Source: JBBTRN01 sp038065175
Lineage (GTDB): Bacteria; Patescibacteriota; Doudnabacteria; UBA920
Length of the DNA: 7,613 nucleotides
NCBI GenBank assembly: GCA_038065175.1
Contig: JBBTRN010000005.1
Location: 1-7,613 of the forward strand
Direction: 5' to 3'
Below, piece by piece: positions 1 to 5,159 of this stretch. The position numbers and the translations under genes were made by a program. Position 1 is the first letter of the stretch, and the number at the start of each line of letters is the position of its first letter. The notes beneath the pieces are model-generated. The model was not told where the DNA came from. It worked only from the letters and a program-made list of their open reading frames with translations, and did no database searches.

Positions 1-32
1 TGAATTGGCTAAAATACTGGTGGTCATGGCAT

Positions 33-207
33 CGGAGTTTCGTAATTCAAAGTCATTGGGTGGGCAAAGCCCGACCCCAGACGGCATTTGGCCAATTTCT
101 TCGTTAAAATGCTGCGGTTTTGTTCTCCGTAGTCCGACTACGGCTCTCAAAATCCTCCCATTTTGCCTCCCTGCCTGCCGGCAGGCAGGGAACTTGGCTC
201 AAACCCG
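33..207. repeat. Branched structured repeat, copy 1
   Basis: An imperfect long inverted structure. Outer arms are cggagttt (33-40, one bulge) and aaacccg (201-207). Within them are a small hairpin (gggc-aaa-gccc, about 61-74) and a second stem, tttggcc (87-93) with ggctcaaa (196-203). That stem encloses an arm in which aaaatgctgcggttttg pairs imperfectly with caaaatcctcccatttt, capped by ccgtag-tccga-ctacgg (127-143). The sequence from ggccaat to ttgcctc matches 7357-7436, where the cap stem differs but still pairs. No gene is evident in 1-296; a short open frame here only reads through the repeat. Function unknown. Confidence 0.6.
169..190. repeat. Perfect 22-bp palindrome, CPR-type short repeat
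   Basis: Bases 169-190 form a perfect palindrome with arms ccctgcctgcc and ggcaggcaggg and no loop. I recall this type of short palindrome being scattered through CPR genomes. It is nested in structured repeat copy 1 and is absent from copy 2, so it looks like a secondary insertion. Confidence 0.7.
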
Positions 208-296
208 TAATCCTGAAAATTAAATAAAATTGAGTAAAATTGATAGAATTATTTCGCAGTTTATTTTTGTCAATTTTTTAAATTTTGTCATTTTTG

Positions 297-1355
297 TCAA
301 TCGCCTTTATTGTGATACTTCCTATGAATATCCCTTAATCCCTGGTTGGTAACATGCGTGTAGATTTGGGTAGTGGTAATGCTCGCGTGGCCTAAGAGAG
401 TCTGGACTGAACGGATATCCGCCCCGTTTTGGAGCAAATCTGTGGCAAAAGAGTGGCGCAAGGTGTGTGGGCTCACCTTTTTTACTATTCCCGCAATCAA
501 GCAATACTTTTTGATAATCCTTTGGATGCTTCTTGGTGTAAGTCCAGCTCCCTGTTTTCCCCTCCCTTGCCTGTCCGCCATAGCCTTGGCGACGGTGGAA
601 TGGGAGGGGTTTGGGGAGGGTGATTCAAAACCTTGGCTTTCCATTTGTTTTTCTACAGACATCCCTATTTTTGAATGCGCAATAAACAAGGCTTTATTAT
701 TGTCGCTTCTTTTTTTTAAGTACTTCTTTATGGCCTCTGCGGCGCTATCGCTTAAAAAAACCAAGCGCAGTTTACTGCCTTTGCCCCGCACGGTGAATTC
801 CCGCCTTTCTAAATTTATCATGTCCCGCTTGAGTGAGGCCAATTCTGAAACACGCAAACCCGTGGAGAAAAGCGTTTGTAGAATCGCGTAGTCCCGTAGC
901 CTGGCTATTTCATCGGGTTCTTGGCTAACGGCTTCAAATAACCTTTTTAATTCATCATTTTCCAAGAATTCCACCTGTCTTTGCGGGTTTTTGGGCAGTT
1001 CTATTTTTTCCGGAGACAGGGTTTTTATATCCTGTTTTATTAGGTACTTTAAAAACGCCCTTAAAGCTATTAAATGATAGTTTTGTGTAATAAGCTTTAA
1101 AGTTCTTCCTTCTCCATCTGCGAGCCTGTTTAAATAAAGACGATACTTGTTTACAGTATCTAAATTAATGTCTTTAGGGTCTTTTAGCCCAATTCCCTGG
1201 GCAAACCGCTCGAATTTGTCTAAATACCGGTAATAAGCCGCGATTGTGTTGGGGCTTTGATTTTTGCCGATTTCGCAGTACTCTAAAAAATCCATTATGG
1301 ATTTGCGCAAAGGGCTTATTGGTGTTGTTTTAGTGGGGGATGATGGCATTATCAT
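297..1355 (-). CDS. XerC/XerD-type tyrosine recombinase with an in-frame repeat insertion
   Basis: A 352-aa site-specific recombinase that would cut and rejoin DNA through a 3'-phosphotyrosine. The N-terminal SAM-like core-binding domain spans roughly residues 15-105 and the catalytic domain 125-345. The catalytic set is complete: R168 (in STGLRVSEL), K192 (in RGKGSKLR), H297 and R300 (in SPHTLRHSFATDLL), H323 (in LLGHAS) and nucleophile Y332 (in IYTHV). Spacings match E. coli XerD (R148, K172, H244, R247, H270, Y279) except K192-H297, which is 33 residues longer. The extra residues (about 240-272) are Gly/Ser/Pro-rich and coincide with a short repeat at 559-620, so the gene appears to have absorbed the repeat without a frameshift. 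It is divergent from the ATP-grasp gene. No clear ribosome site precedes M1; M3 or M21 are possible starts. It could serve chromosome-dimer resolution or a mobile element; the cassette-like region beside it makes the latter worth considering. Confidence 0.9.
   Translation of the reverse strand: MIMPSSPTKTTPISPLRKSIMDFLEYCEIGKNQSPNTIAAYYRYLDKFERFAQGIGLKDPKDINLDTVNKYRLYLNRLADGEGRTLKLITQNYHLIALRAFLKYLIKQDIKTLSPEKIELPKNPQRQVEFLENDELKRLFEAVSQEPDEIARLRDYAILQTLFSTGLRVSELASLKRDMINLERREFTVRGKGSKLRLVFLSDSAAEAIKKYLKKRSDNNKALFIAHSKIGMSVEKQMESQGFESPSPNPSHSTVAKAMADRQGRGKQGAGLTPRSIQRIIKKYCLIAGIVKKVSPHTLRHSFATDLLQNGADIRSVQTLLGHASITTTQIYTHVTNQGLRDIHRKYHNKGD
559..620. repeat. Short inverted-repeat element inside the recombinase gene
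   Basis: Terminal arms cccctccc (559-566) and gggagggg (602-609) are exact inverted repeats, with a second G-rich arm to 620. The core (about 570-595) is a short CPR-type repeat. It is read in frame in the recombinase and accounts for the extra residues between K192 and H297. Confidence 0.6.
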
Positions 1356-1407
1356 TTGTTTTTATGACAATATTGCGCGATATTTTAATGTTGCGCAATA
1401 TTGGCGC

Positions 1408-1436
1408 ATTATACGACATTTGTAATGTTGTATAAT
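1408..1436. promoter_or_regulatory. dif-like palindrome with back-to-back -10 hexamers
   Basis: Arms attatacgaca (1408-1418) and tgttgtataat (1426-1436) are inverted repeats with one mismatch and a 7-bp centre. Two 11-bp arms around a 6-8 bp centre is the usual geometry of a tyrosine-recombinase crossover site such as dif. Each arm also contains TATAAT, on the plus strand at 1431-1436 and on the minus strand at 1413-1408, so recombinase binding could also control transcription in both directions. No convincing -35 boxes accompany them. Confidence 0.35.
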
Positions 1437-1459
1437 AGCACGTTATGCGACATGGTGAG

Positions 1460-1468
1460 TTATCCACA
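1460..1468 (+). promoter_or_regulatory. Perfect DnaA-box match
   Basis: TTATCCACA matches the TTATNCACA consensus of high-affinity DnaA boxes. It sits among the iteron-like motifs in an AT-rich intergenic region. Only one perfect box is seen, so a replication role is a suggestion only. Confidence 0.35.
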
Positions 1469-1567
1469 AATACACACCTTGATATTGCGACGCTGTTTGT
1501 TTTGGGTTTCTAGAGAATGTATTATGCGACATTGGTAGTATAGCAGTTTTTACAGTAGAATACATGT

Positions 1568-2767
1568 ATGATTTACGTTATTTCATCGAAAACCGCTTAC
1601 GCGGCGAAAAGGCTTCTTAGAGAAACCAGAATTATGAATTATGAATCCTCCTTCGCTAAAGCTTCGAAGGACAAGGCAGGAATCATGAAGTATGCAATGG
1701 GGATTATTGATATTAAGAGCCTTATCAAACGAAGTTTTTTACTAAAGGCTGTTAGGGGAGATGTGCTATACATTAGAAATCCGTATTTAAACGGCAGGCC
1801 GGGTTATATACCGCAAATTATCAAACTTGCCAAAAGGTTTAAGGCGCAAGGCGGCAGGGTGGTCGACGCGAACATCGTAAAGGGCGATTTGGGCAAAGGG
1901 AAGTGGGTAGATTATCAAAAGTTAAAAAGAGCTGGCTTGCCGATTCCTAAAACAGAAATGTTAGTGGACAGTGAACAGTGGTCAGTGAATAGAAAGGAAG
2001 CAAAGAATCTAGCCACTAGTCACTTGCCACTAGTCACTAAGTTTGTTGCCAAATGGATTTACGGAATGAAAGCCAAGGGAACTTTTTTAATTTCATCGGC
2101 TAATGATTTAAAACGTATCCCTAAATACATACCAAGAGACGAGCTAATGGCGCAGGAATACATAAGAGCGGACAACGAGTATAAAATTATCACGGTTGGC
2201 TACAAAGTTTTGCCGGTTATTTTAAAATTTAAATTTAATAAGAAATTAGGGAGGGCAGAGTTTAGTAAGCATGATGTCATTGCGGTGTCCTCTTCTGTCA
2301 TTCCCGCGAAGGCGGGAATCCAGATAACTAGATTTCGGTTCAAGAGCCGGAATGACAAAATGGAGGAGTTGGCTTCCTCTGTTTTCCTCCCCCGCGGATG
2401 GCGAGGAGGTGAGGAGGGGGTGGAGTCAAAAAGCAAACACCCTCCCCTAACCCCTCCCCTCGAGGGAGGGGAATTAAGACAGCTAATAAAACTCGCCCAG
2501 CGCGCATCAAAAACTCTTGGCCGCGAATTCGCCCCCACCCCCTTCCTCCCCCTTGATGGGGGAGGTAAGGAGGGGGTGAATAAAATAATTTCAATCGCCG
2601 AAAAGGCATCGTTAGCATTGGGTAGGGAACTTGCCAAGGTGGACATATTAGAAAAAGAGGGTAAGTTTTATATTCTTGAAGTTAACCGCTTCCCGGGGCT
2701 GGGGTCGTTCGAGGAGTGTACACATTACAATGTGTTTGAGCATATTATTAATTACTTAAAAAAGTAA
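1568..2767 (+). CDS. RimK-like ATP-grasp ligase, enlarged by in-frame repeats
   Basis: A 399-aa protein of the ATP-grasp superfamily, which joins a carboxylate to an amine through an acyl-phosphate; its substrate cannot be told. Family marks are WVDYQKLKRAGLPIPKTEML (113-132), the nucleotide-binding strand FVAKWIYGMKAKGTFLI (159-175), the adenine-region AQEYIRADNEYKII (195-208) and the metal-binding end KVDILEKEGKFYILEVNRFPGL (357-378), with D359, E371 and N373 as likely ligands. RimK-type proteins run about 270-310 aa. The excess maps to repeat-derived stretches near residues 27-38, 133-156, 243-264, 273-302 and 323-337, all in frame. Residues 303-321 and 339-356 look like a doubled helix (QRASKTLGREFA, EKASLALGRELA). 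No clear Shine-Dalgarno precedes 1568; M40 (1685), preceded closely by aggcagga, is an alternative start. Degraded copies of its 3' end recur three times downstream. It is probably expressed, since the frame survives five insertions. Confidence 0.85.
   Translation: MIYVISSKTAYAAKRLLRETRIMNYESSFAKASKDKAGIMKYAMGIIDIKSLIKRSFLLKAVRGDVLYIRNPYLNGRPGYIPQIIKLAKRFKAQGGRVVDANIVKGDLGKGKWVDYQKLKRAGLPIPKTEMLVDSEQWSVNRKEAKNLATSHLPLVTKFVAKWIYGMKAKGTFLISSANDLKRIPKYIPRDELMAQEYIRADNEYKIITVGYKVLPVILKFKFNKKLGRAEFSKHDVIAVSSSVIPAKAGIQITRFRFKSRNDKMEELASSVFLPRGWRGGEEGVESKSKHPPLTPPLEGGELRQLIKLAQRASKTLGREFAPTPFLPLDGGGKEGVNKIISIAEKASLALGRELAKVDILEKEGKFYILEVNRFPGLGSFEECTHYNVFEHIINYLKK
1645..1681. repeat. CPR-type short repeat in the ATP-grasp 5' end
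   Basis: The core ctccttcgctaaagcttcg is translated as SFAKAS followed by KDKAG. An inverted copy lies at 2772-2803, just past the stop codon, so the gene is bracketed by an inverted repeat pair. The bases just upstream, gaattatgaattatgaat, are a further simple repeat. Confidence 0.7.
1968..2037. repeat. Tandem-type repeat insertion in the ATP-grasp gene
   Basis: The left part alternates cagtgaacagtggtcagtga. The right part is a direct duplication of ccactagtcac (2011-2037). The two halves are partly complementary to one another. The segment lies between the AGLPIPKTEML motif and the FVAKWIY strand, where RimK-like proteins normally have a short linker. Confidence 0.6.
2296..2357. repeat. 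62-bp element with terminal inverted repeats in the ATP-grasp gene
   Basis: Ends tgtcattcc (2296-2304) and ggaatgaca (2349-2357) are exact 9-bp inverted repeats. Inside, ttcccgc-gaag-gcgggaa forms a hairpin. It translates in frame as SVIPAKAGIQ, a hallmark of a widespread intergenic hairpin repeat. The TIRs and compact size make it MITE-like. Confidence 0.75.
2386..2472. repeat. G/C-tract inverted repeat cluster in the ATP-grasp gene
   Basis: Runs such as cctccccc, gaggagggggtg, caccctcccct and cccctcccct-cgag-ggagggg are mutually complementary and form nested hairpins. It reads in frame through HPPLTPPLEGGE. It lies between the adenine-binding region and the C-terminal metal-binding strands. 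Confidence 0.65.
2536..2578. repeat. Palindromic repeat in the ATP-grasp gene
   Basis: Arms cacccccttcctccccc and gggggaggtaaggagggggtg pair across a ttgat loop. It is read in frame as TPFLPLDGGGKEGV, and separates the two similar helices of the ATP-grasp protein. Confidence 0.65.
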
Positions 2768-2771
2768 GTTT

Positions 2772-2803
2772 TGCTTGCCCGCCGAAGCTTTAGCGAAGGA
2801 GGG
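2772..2803. repeat. Inverted copy of the 1645-1681 repeat
   Basis: Reading the minus strand gives ccctccttcgctaaagcttc and continues ggcgggcaagca, matching the repeat at 1645-1681 in opposite orientation. It abuts the ATP-grasp relic at 2803, so it may mark the join between the intact gene and the downstream block. Confidence 0.7.
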
Positions 2804-2862
2804 ATAAATTGACAAAGTATAATGCGCTGAAACAGTTTTTAAAGTATTTGACAGAAAAATAG
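2803..2862 (+). pseudogene. ATP-grasp 3'-end relic 1
   Basis: The frame reads DKLTKYNALKQFLKYLTEK then stop, matching the last residues of the ATP-grasp protein (FEECTHYNVFEHIINYLKK) and, more closely, relic 3 at 5115-5159. Nothing upstream of the D is recognisably ATP-grasp; a short repeat is fused there instead. The promoter of cassette A lies in its final codons. Confidence 0.65.
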
Positions 2863-2876
2863 AATTATGCTTTAGT
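2848..2876 (+). promoter_or_regulatory. Promoter of cassette A
   Basis: TTGACA (2848-2853), a 17-bp spacer and tttagt (2871-2876), with TG one base upstream of the -10 (2868-2869, extended -10). Transcription should begin near 2883, about 120 nt before the cargo start codon. The equivalent site in cassette B has the same spacing and a better -10. Confidence 0.7.
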
Positions 2877-2882
2877 AAGGAA

Positions 2883-3004
2883 CTAATATTTTAGCTTTAG
2901 CTTTTTGTCCAAAATTATTTTTTTGGCCTTTCAGCTAAGGCGAAAGCCGGATGCCAGATTCGCTTCGGCGAACTGACTTTTACAACACGAAAGAGGGACC
3001 ACCC
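2883..3004 (+). promoter_or_regulatory. Structured 5' leader of cassette A
   Basis: Predicted pairings are gctttagct (2894-2902) with agctaaggc (2933-2941), enclosing ccaaaa (2909-2914) with ttttgg (2921-2926). A hairpin follows at 2955-2975, cagattcgc-uucg-gcgaactg, with a UUCG tetraloop and one bulged A. An alternative pairing of ggcctttc (2925-2932) with gaaagcc (2942-2948) would compete with the first stem. The leader ends in a purine-rich ribosome site (aaagaggga, about 2990-2998). The same leader precedes an unrelated gene in cassette B. It could be a cis-regulatory RNA or simply an mRNA-stabilising leader. Confidence 0.55.
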
Positions 3005-3754
3005 ATGAACAACATGGCACAACCCACAGCAGTAGACGAAACGAAGGCCACTCAGTTTGCGCGTTTTTTGCGTTTCATCATCGATGCTGCCGCGATTGTG
3101 TTTGACCGCTTTGGAGCAAAGGAATGCATCGATGCAGTCGAACAGCAGTCGCAAAAACTCGCAGGCCACTTCGCTTTGGTCATCACGGCTCTCCAGACCG
3201 GCCAGAACTTGGTACTCGTTCCGCAGCAATCGGAGCCGGGAGAAGTAACCGAGCCAGTTCCGGGAACACCGCTACTCGAATTCGTGGCCAGCAGAGAGGT
3301 TGGGGCAGCGGCAGAGTTCGACATTGGCGACCATTACAGGAAGAATAATCCTTACGGCGTCAAGGTCACCTATGTCGGCGGCAACTTCAAAAAGATATTC
3401 GGCAAGAAGATCGAAAAGAATGTTGTCGCGGCAACGCTCAAGGCGCACCGCTTGACGCGGGGCGCGAAAGATCCGGAAATCATCAAGAACTTTGGCGAAG
3501 GCCATGCAACTTTTCTCGCTTGGTTTTGGGAACTCCTGCTTTTGCAGCCCAATGGCCCCGACAGCCCAGCGGGGGTATTGCTGACTAACGGTTACGCCAA
3601 CATCCTCGAGGTTCCAAACCCTGATAACCCGGAAGAGCTCTGGGCAGTCCGCGCCTTTTGGGATGGCGACGGCTGGGGGTTCGGTGCCTATCCGGGTTCG
3701 GCTCCAGTTGGCTGGGCGGCCCGACGGCCGGGTGTTCAGTTGTTCGGTCGCTGA
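3005..3754 (+). CDS. CPR hypothetical protein, cassette A cargo
   Basis: A 249-aa protein of unknown function. The start at 3005 is preferred over in-frame 2951 because aaagaggga lies at the right distance, and because 2951 falls inside the conserved leader hairpin. No signal peptide is seen. Residues 15-70 are helical with a hydrophobic stretch. A Pro/Glu-rich linker (73-90) leads to a mixed alpha/beta part. The last 60 residues run LLTNGYANILEV (192-203) then VRAFWDGDGWGFGAYP (215-230). This TNGYANI...W-D-G-x-x-W ending resembles a family of uncharacterised proteins I recall from CPR genomes. The gene is visibly GC-richer than the neighbouring ATP-grasp and nucleotidyltransferase genes, suggesting a separate origin. 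It has its own promoter, leader and terminator, hence a monocistronic unit. The WDGxxW motif recurs near the end of the cassette B protein. Confidence 0.75.
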   Translation: MNNMAQPTAVDETKATQFARFLRFIIDAAAIVFDRFGAKECIDAVEQQSQKLAGHFALVITALQTGQNLVLVPQQSEPGEVTEPVPGTPLLEFVASREVGAAAEFDIGDHYRKNNPYGVKVTYVGGNFKKIFGKKIEKNVVAATLKAHRLTRGAKDPEIIKNFGEGHATFLAWFWELLLLQPNGPDSPAGVLLTNGYANILEVPNPDNPEELWAVRAFWDGDGWGFGAYPGSAPVGWAARRPGVQLFGR

Positions 3755-3800
3755 TTCTTAGGCTCTGTGATTTTTGCACAGCTTTTGAGCCTTTAATCCT

Positions 3801-3853
3801 GAGACCCTTTGAAACTTCGCGCAAGCGAGGGAGTAGAAGGGTCTCTTTTCTTT
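3801..3853 (+). terminator. Rho-independent terminator of cassette A
   Basis: gagaccctt (3801-3809) pairs with aagggtctc (3837-3845), followed by ttttctttt. Inside, cttcgc-gcaa-gcgagg forms a second stem with a GNRA tetraloop. It lies 46 bp after the cargo stop codon. Confidence 0.85.
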
Positions 3854-3893
3854 TGGTATACTGAAAAGGAAGAAGGCTAAAAGCGCAAAGGCC

Positions 3894-3954
3894 ACGGCTT
3901 CAGGTGACCATATCTCGCATTATCAAAAAATCAGAGTATCGGCGGCTACGGTTT
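3894..3954. repeat. Cassette right-end repeat, copy A (61 bp)
   Basis: Runs from acggcttcaggtgacc to ggcggctacggttt and matches 6150-6210 at 58 of 61 positions; the differences lie near the middle of the left half. Immediately to the right the sequence turns into ATP-grasp coding sequence here, but into unrelated sequence in copy B. The boundary near ggctacggttt is therefore a recombination junction. Both copies lie after the cargo terminator. Confidence 0.85.
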
Positions 3955-4029
3955 CCGAGCCTTGAGAGTTTCGAGAAATTGACTAAATGTAATGTTTTTG
4001 AGAAGTTTGTAGAATATTTGAAAACGTGA
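3949..4029 (+). pseudogene. ATP-grasp 3'-end relic 2
   Basis: Reads RFPSLESFEKLTKCNVFEKF then VEYLKT and stop, matching the final 26 residues of the ATP-grasp protein (RFPGLGSFEECTHYNVFEHI and on). The copy begins exactly where the 61-bp right-end repeat stops, at the RFP codons, with no upstream ATP-grasp sequence. No start codon is available in the matching part, so it is a non-functional remnant. Its DNA is closer to relic 3 than to the intact gene. Confidence 0.7.
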
Positions 4030-4035
4030 TATAAT
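4027..4035 (+). promoter_or_regulatory. Extended -10 promoter of the toxin-antitoxin unit
   Basis: TGA-TATAAT is a perfect TGn-TATAAT extended -10 element. A -35 is weak (ttgtag, 4007-4012, 17-bp spacer). Transcription would start near 4041-4043, at or next to the ATG at 4043, so the message may be leaderless; no Shine-Dalgarno is seen. Confidence 0.55.
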
Positions 4036-4042
4036 AAAAGAT

Positions 4043-4300
4043 ATGAAGACACGAAAAAAATCTAAAAAAATCAAACCCATTAAATTCCGCCAAAGTTTGT
4101 TTTGGGATATCCGGTCACCTGTCCTTAATCCAATTCAATACAAATACTATATCGTTGAAAGGATTTTGGATTATGGAGACGATAGAGAAATTAAATGGAT
4201 GTGGAATTATTATCCCAAGAATCTGATTCATAAGATTGCTAAAAACGCAAGAGTCTTAAGGCCACAAACCAGACCTTTATGGATGGCTCTGACAAAATAA
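4043..4300 (+). CDS. DUF6922-like protein, putative antitoxin partner
   Basis: An 85-aa basic protein with a Lys-rich N-terminus (2-14). It continues FWDI (20-23), a helical part with YYIVERILDYGDDREIKWMW (35-54) and IAKNARVLRPQTRPLWMAL (65-83). This order (FWD, ERIL.YGD, W, then R.L.P.TR..W) matches the DUF6922 type as I recall it, small proteins often encoded just upstream of AbiEii-like nucleotidyltransferases. It overlaps the next gene by 22 bp, implying translational coupling. It differs from the classic AbiEi antitoxin, which has a winged-helix domain. An antitoxin role is inferred from gene pairing only. Confidence 0.75.
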   Translation: MKTRKKSKKIKPIKFRQSLFWDIRSPVLNPIQYKYYIVERILDYGDDREIKWMWNYYPKNLIHKIAKNARVLRPQTRPLWMALTK

Positions 4301-4950
4301 CCTGGCATGAGGACATTTTGCCTACCAAAACCCGCAGGGCTTTGGATTTTTTATCGCGACAGCCTTGGTTGAAAAAAACCAACTGGTATTTGGCTGGAGG
4401 CACGGCTTTGGCGCTACAGCTTGGGCATAGACAATCGGAAGATTTGGATTTTTTCCTTCCCGGTTCCAATTTCCCCCAGGCCCCGCTTTTAAATAAATTT
4501 CCCAAAGGAGCCTTTAAGCCAAGTCTTTTGTCCGAAGGCACCGTTTATGGCAGTTTATTCGGAGGCAAAATTAGTTTTATTGCGTATCGTTTTTTTGTGC
4601 CCAAACTTAAACCGCGCTGGCACGGATCGGTTAAGGTGCTGGCCCCACGCGATATTGCTGTAATGAAAATTATTGCTATTAGCCAGCGGGGTACAAAAAG
4701 AGATTTTGTGGATTTATTCTGGTATACGAAACATTTTGAGCCATTAGCCGAGCTCTTTGAGCTTTTGCCAGTCCAGTATCCCATCACCGAGCATAATTAC
4801 CACCATATTTTTAAAAGCCTGATGTTTTTTGACGATGCAGAAAAAGATAAAATGCCGACGCTGTCGGCAGATATTTACTGGCAAGATGTTAAACGCTATT
4901 TTGACCAGGAAACGCCTAAAGCTTCAAAAAAATTTTTAAACCTGAGCTGA
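4279..4950 (+). CDS. AbiEii/AbiGii-type nucleotidyltransferase (toxin-like)
   Basis: A 223-aa member of the nucleotidyltransferase fold family that includes AbiEii and MenA-like toxins, which transfer nucleotides to RNA or protein targets. The signature YLAGGTALALQLGHRQSEDL continues DFF (37-59) and supplies G40-G41-T42, H50-R51 and the metal-binding D55 and D57. A later KRDFVDLFWY (140-149) matches the second conserved K-x-D block. LAPRDIAVMKIIAI (121-134) is the usual helix linking them. The length fits a compact AbiEii core without a long C-terminal helical extension. It starts inside the preceding gene and lacks an obvious ribosome site, consistent with coupling. The pair probably forms a type IV-like toxin-antitoxin or phage-defence module. 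It sits between two ATP-grasp relics. Confidence 0.85.
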   Translation: MDGSDKITWHEDILPTKTRRALDFLSRQPWLKKTNWYLAGGTALALQLGHRQSEDLDFFLPGSNFPQAPLLNKFPKGAFKPSLLSEGTVYGSLFGGKISFIAYRFFVPKLKPRWHGSVKVLAPRDIAVMKIIAISQRGTKRDFVDLFWYTKHFEPLAELFELLPVQYPITEHNYHHIFKSLMFFDDAEKDKMPTLSADIYWQDVKRYFDQETPKASKKFLNLS

Positions 4951-5015
4951 TTATTTTGGCTTTAGTTTTTTAATTTTGGCAAAAGTGCGATGAGATAAAA
5001 TCTTATTTTCGCCGC

Positions 5016-5159
5016 AACACCGCCTTGGTTGCGAGGAAACTTTTGGGATTGGACTAATTAGAAAAAAAAGGAAAATTTTATATTCTTGAAGTTAACCGCT
5101 TTCCGGGTCTTGAGAGTTTCGAAAAATTGACAAAATATAATGCGCTGAAACAGTTTTGA
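5016..5159 (+). pseudogene. ATP-grasp 3'-end relic 3
   Basis: The frame reads NTALVARKLLGLD, a TAA stop at 5055-5057, then LEKKGKFYILEVNRFPGLES and FEKLTKYNALKQF before TGA. It aligns with residues 347-391 of the ATP-grasp protein; the in-frame TAA stands where the gene has ATA (Ile). Weak resemblance may extend upstream to about 4985. The 4951-4984 stretch (attttggctttagtttttt) looks like a decayed piece of the cassette leader. This is the longest of the three relics and runs straight into cassette B's left end. Confidence 0.75.

Larger units (their letters stand above)
1369..1535. promoter_or_regulatory. Iteron-like motif cluster between divergent genes
   Basis: A recurring motif close to ATTATGCGACATT appears at 1408-1420 (attatacgacatt), 1443-1455 (ttatgcgacatgg) and 1521-1533 (exact). 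It is inverted at 1424-1436 (aatgttgtataat). Related ATATTGCG forms occur at 1369-1381 and 1483-1492, and inverted at 1387-1402. The 10-mers at 1369-1378 (aatattgcgc) and 1393-1402 (gcgcaatatt) are exact inverted repeats. Direct copies lie roughly 35-40 bp apart. The cluster fills the gap between the recombinase and the ATP-grasp gene, where an operator, a recombination site or an origin would be expected. Which of these it is cannot be decided from sequence alone. Confidence 0.55.
2803..2975. repeat. Cassette left-end repeat, copy A
   Basis: This stretch aligns with 5118-5320 at high identity: ATP-grasp tail, promoter, leader and hairpin. Long identical runs include ttatttttttggcc and agattcgcttcggcgaactg. 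Copy B is longer mainly because of small tandem duplications at 5145-5190. Similarity ends near the start codons, beyond which the cargo genes are unrelated. Confidence 0.85.

Noticed and set aside
5..223. 72-codon open frame at the left edge
   Set aside because: It reads through the structured repeat and palindrome, has no ribosome site, and has a composition unlike a protein gene.
240..300. Tandem ttttgtcaat motifs after the recombinase gene
   Set aside because: Low-complexity T-rich sequence; possibly helps end the minus-strand transcript, but there is no clear hairpin.
373..891. Long plus-strand open frame opposite the recombinase
   Set aside because: Antisense shadow of a gene whose catalytic residues and spacing are clearly right on the minus strand.
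297..1355. Recombinase as a true integron integrase (IntI)
   Set aside because: The extra segment between K192 and H297 is repeat-derived and lacks any IntI-specific motif I know; the rest looks like XerC/XerD.
2011..2037. CRISPR-like direct repeat
   Set aside because: Only a doubled 11-mer with no regular spacers, inside a coding gene.
2200..2646. Minus-strand open frame opposite the ATP-grasp gene
   Set aside because: It arises from the GC-rich repeat insertions; no domain or start signal is seen.
3894..3954. 61-bp repeat as part of a protein-coding gene (IIKKSEYRRLRF)
   Set aside because: The reading is open in both copies and runs into the ATP-grasp relic in frame at 3949, but there is no start signal and the repeat lies downstream of terminators.
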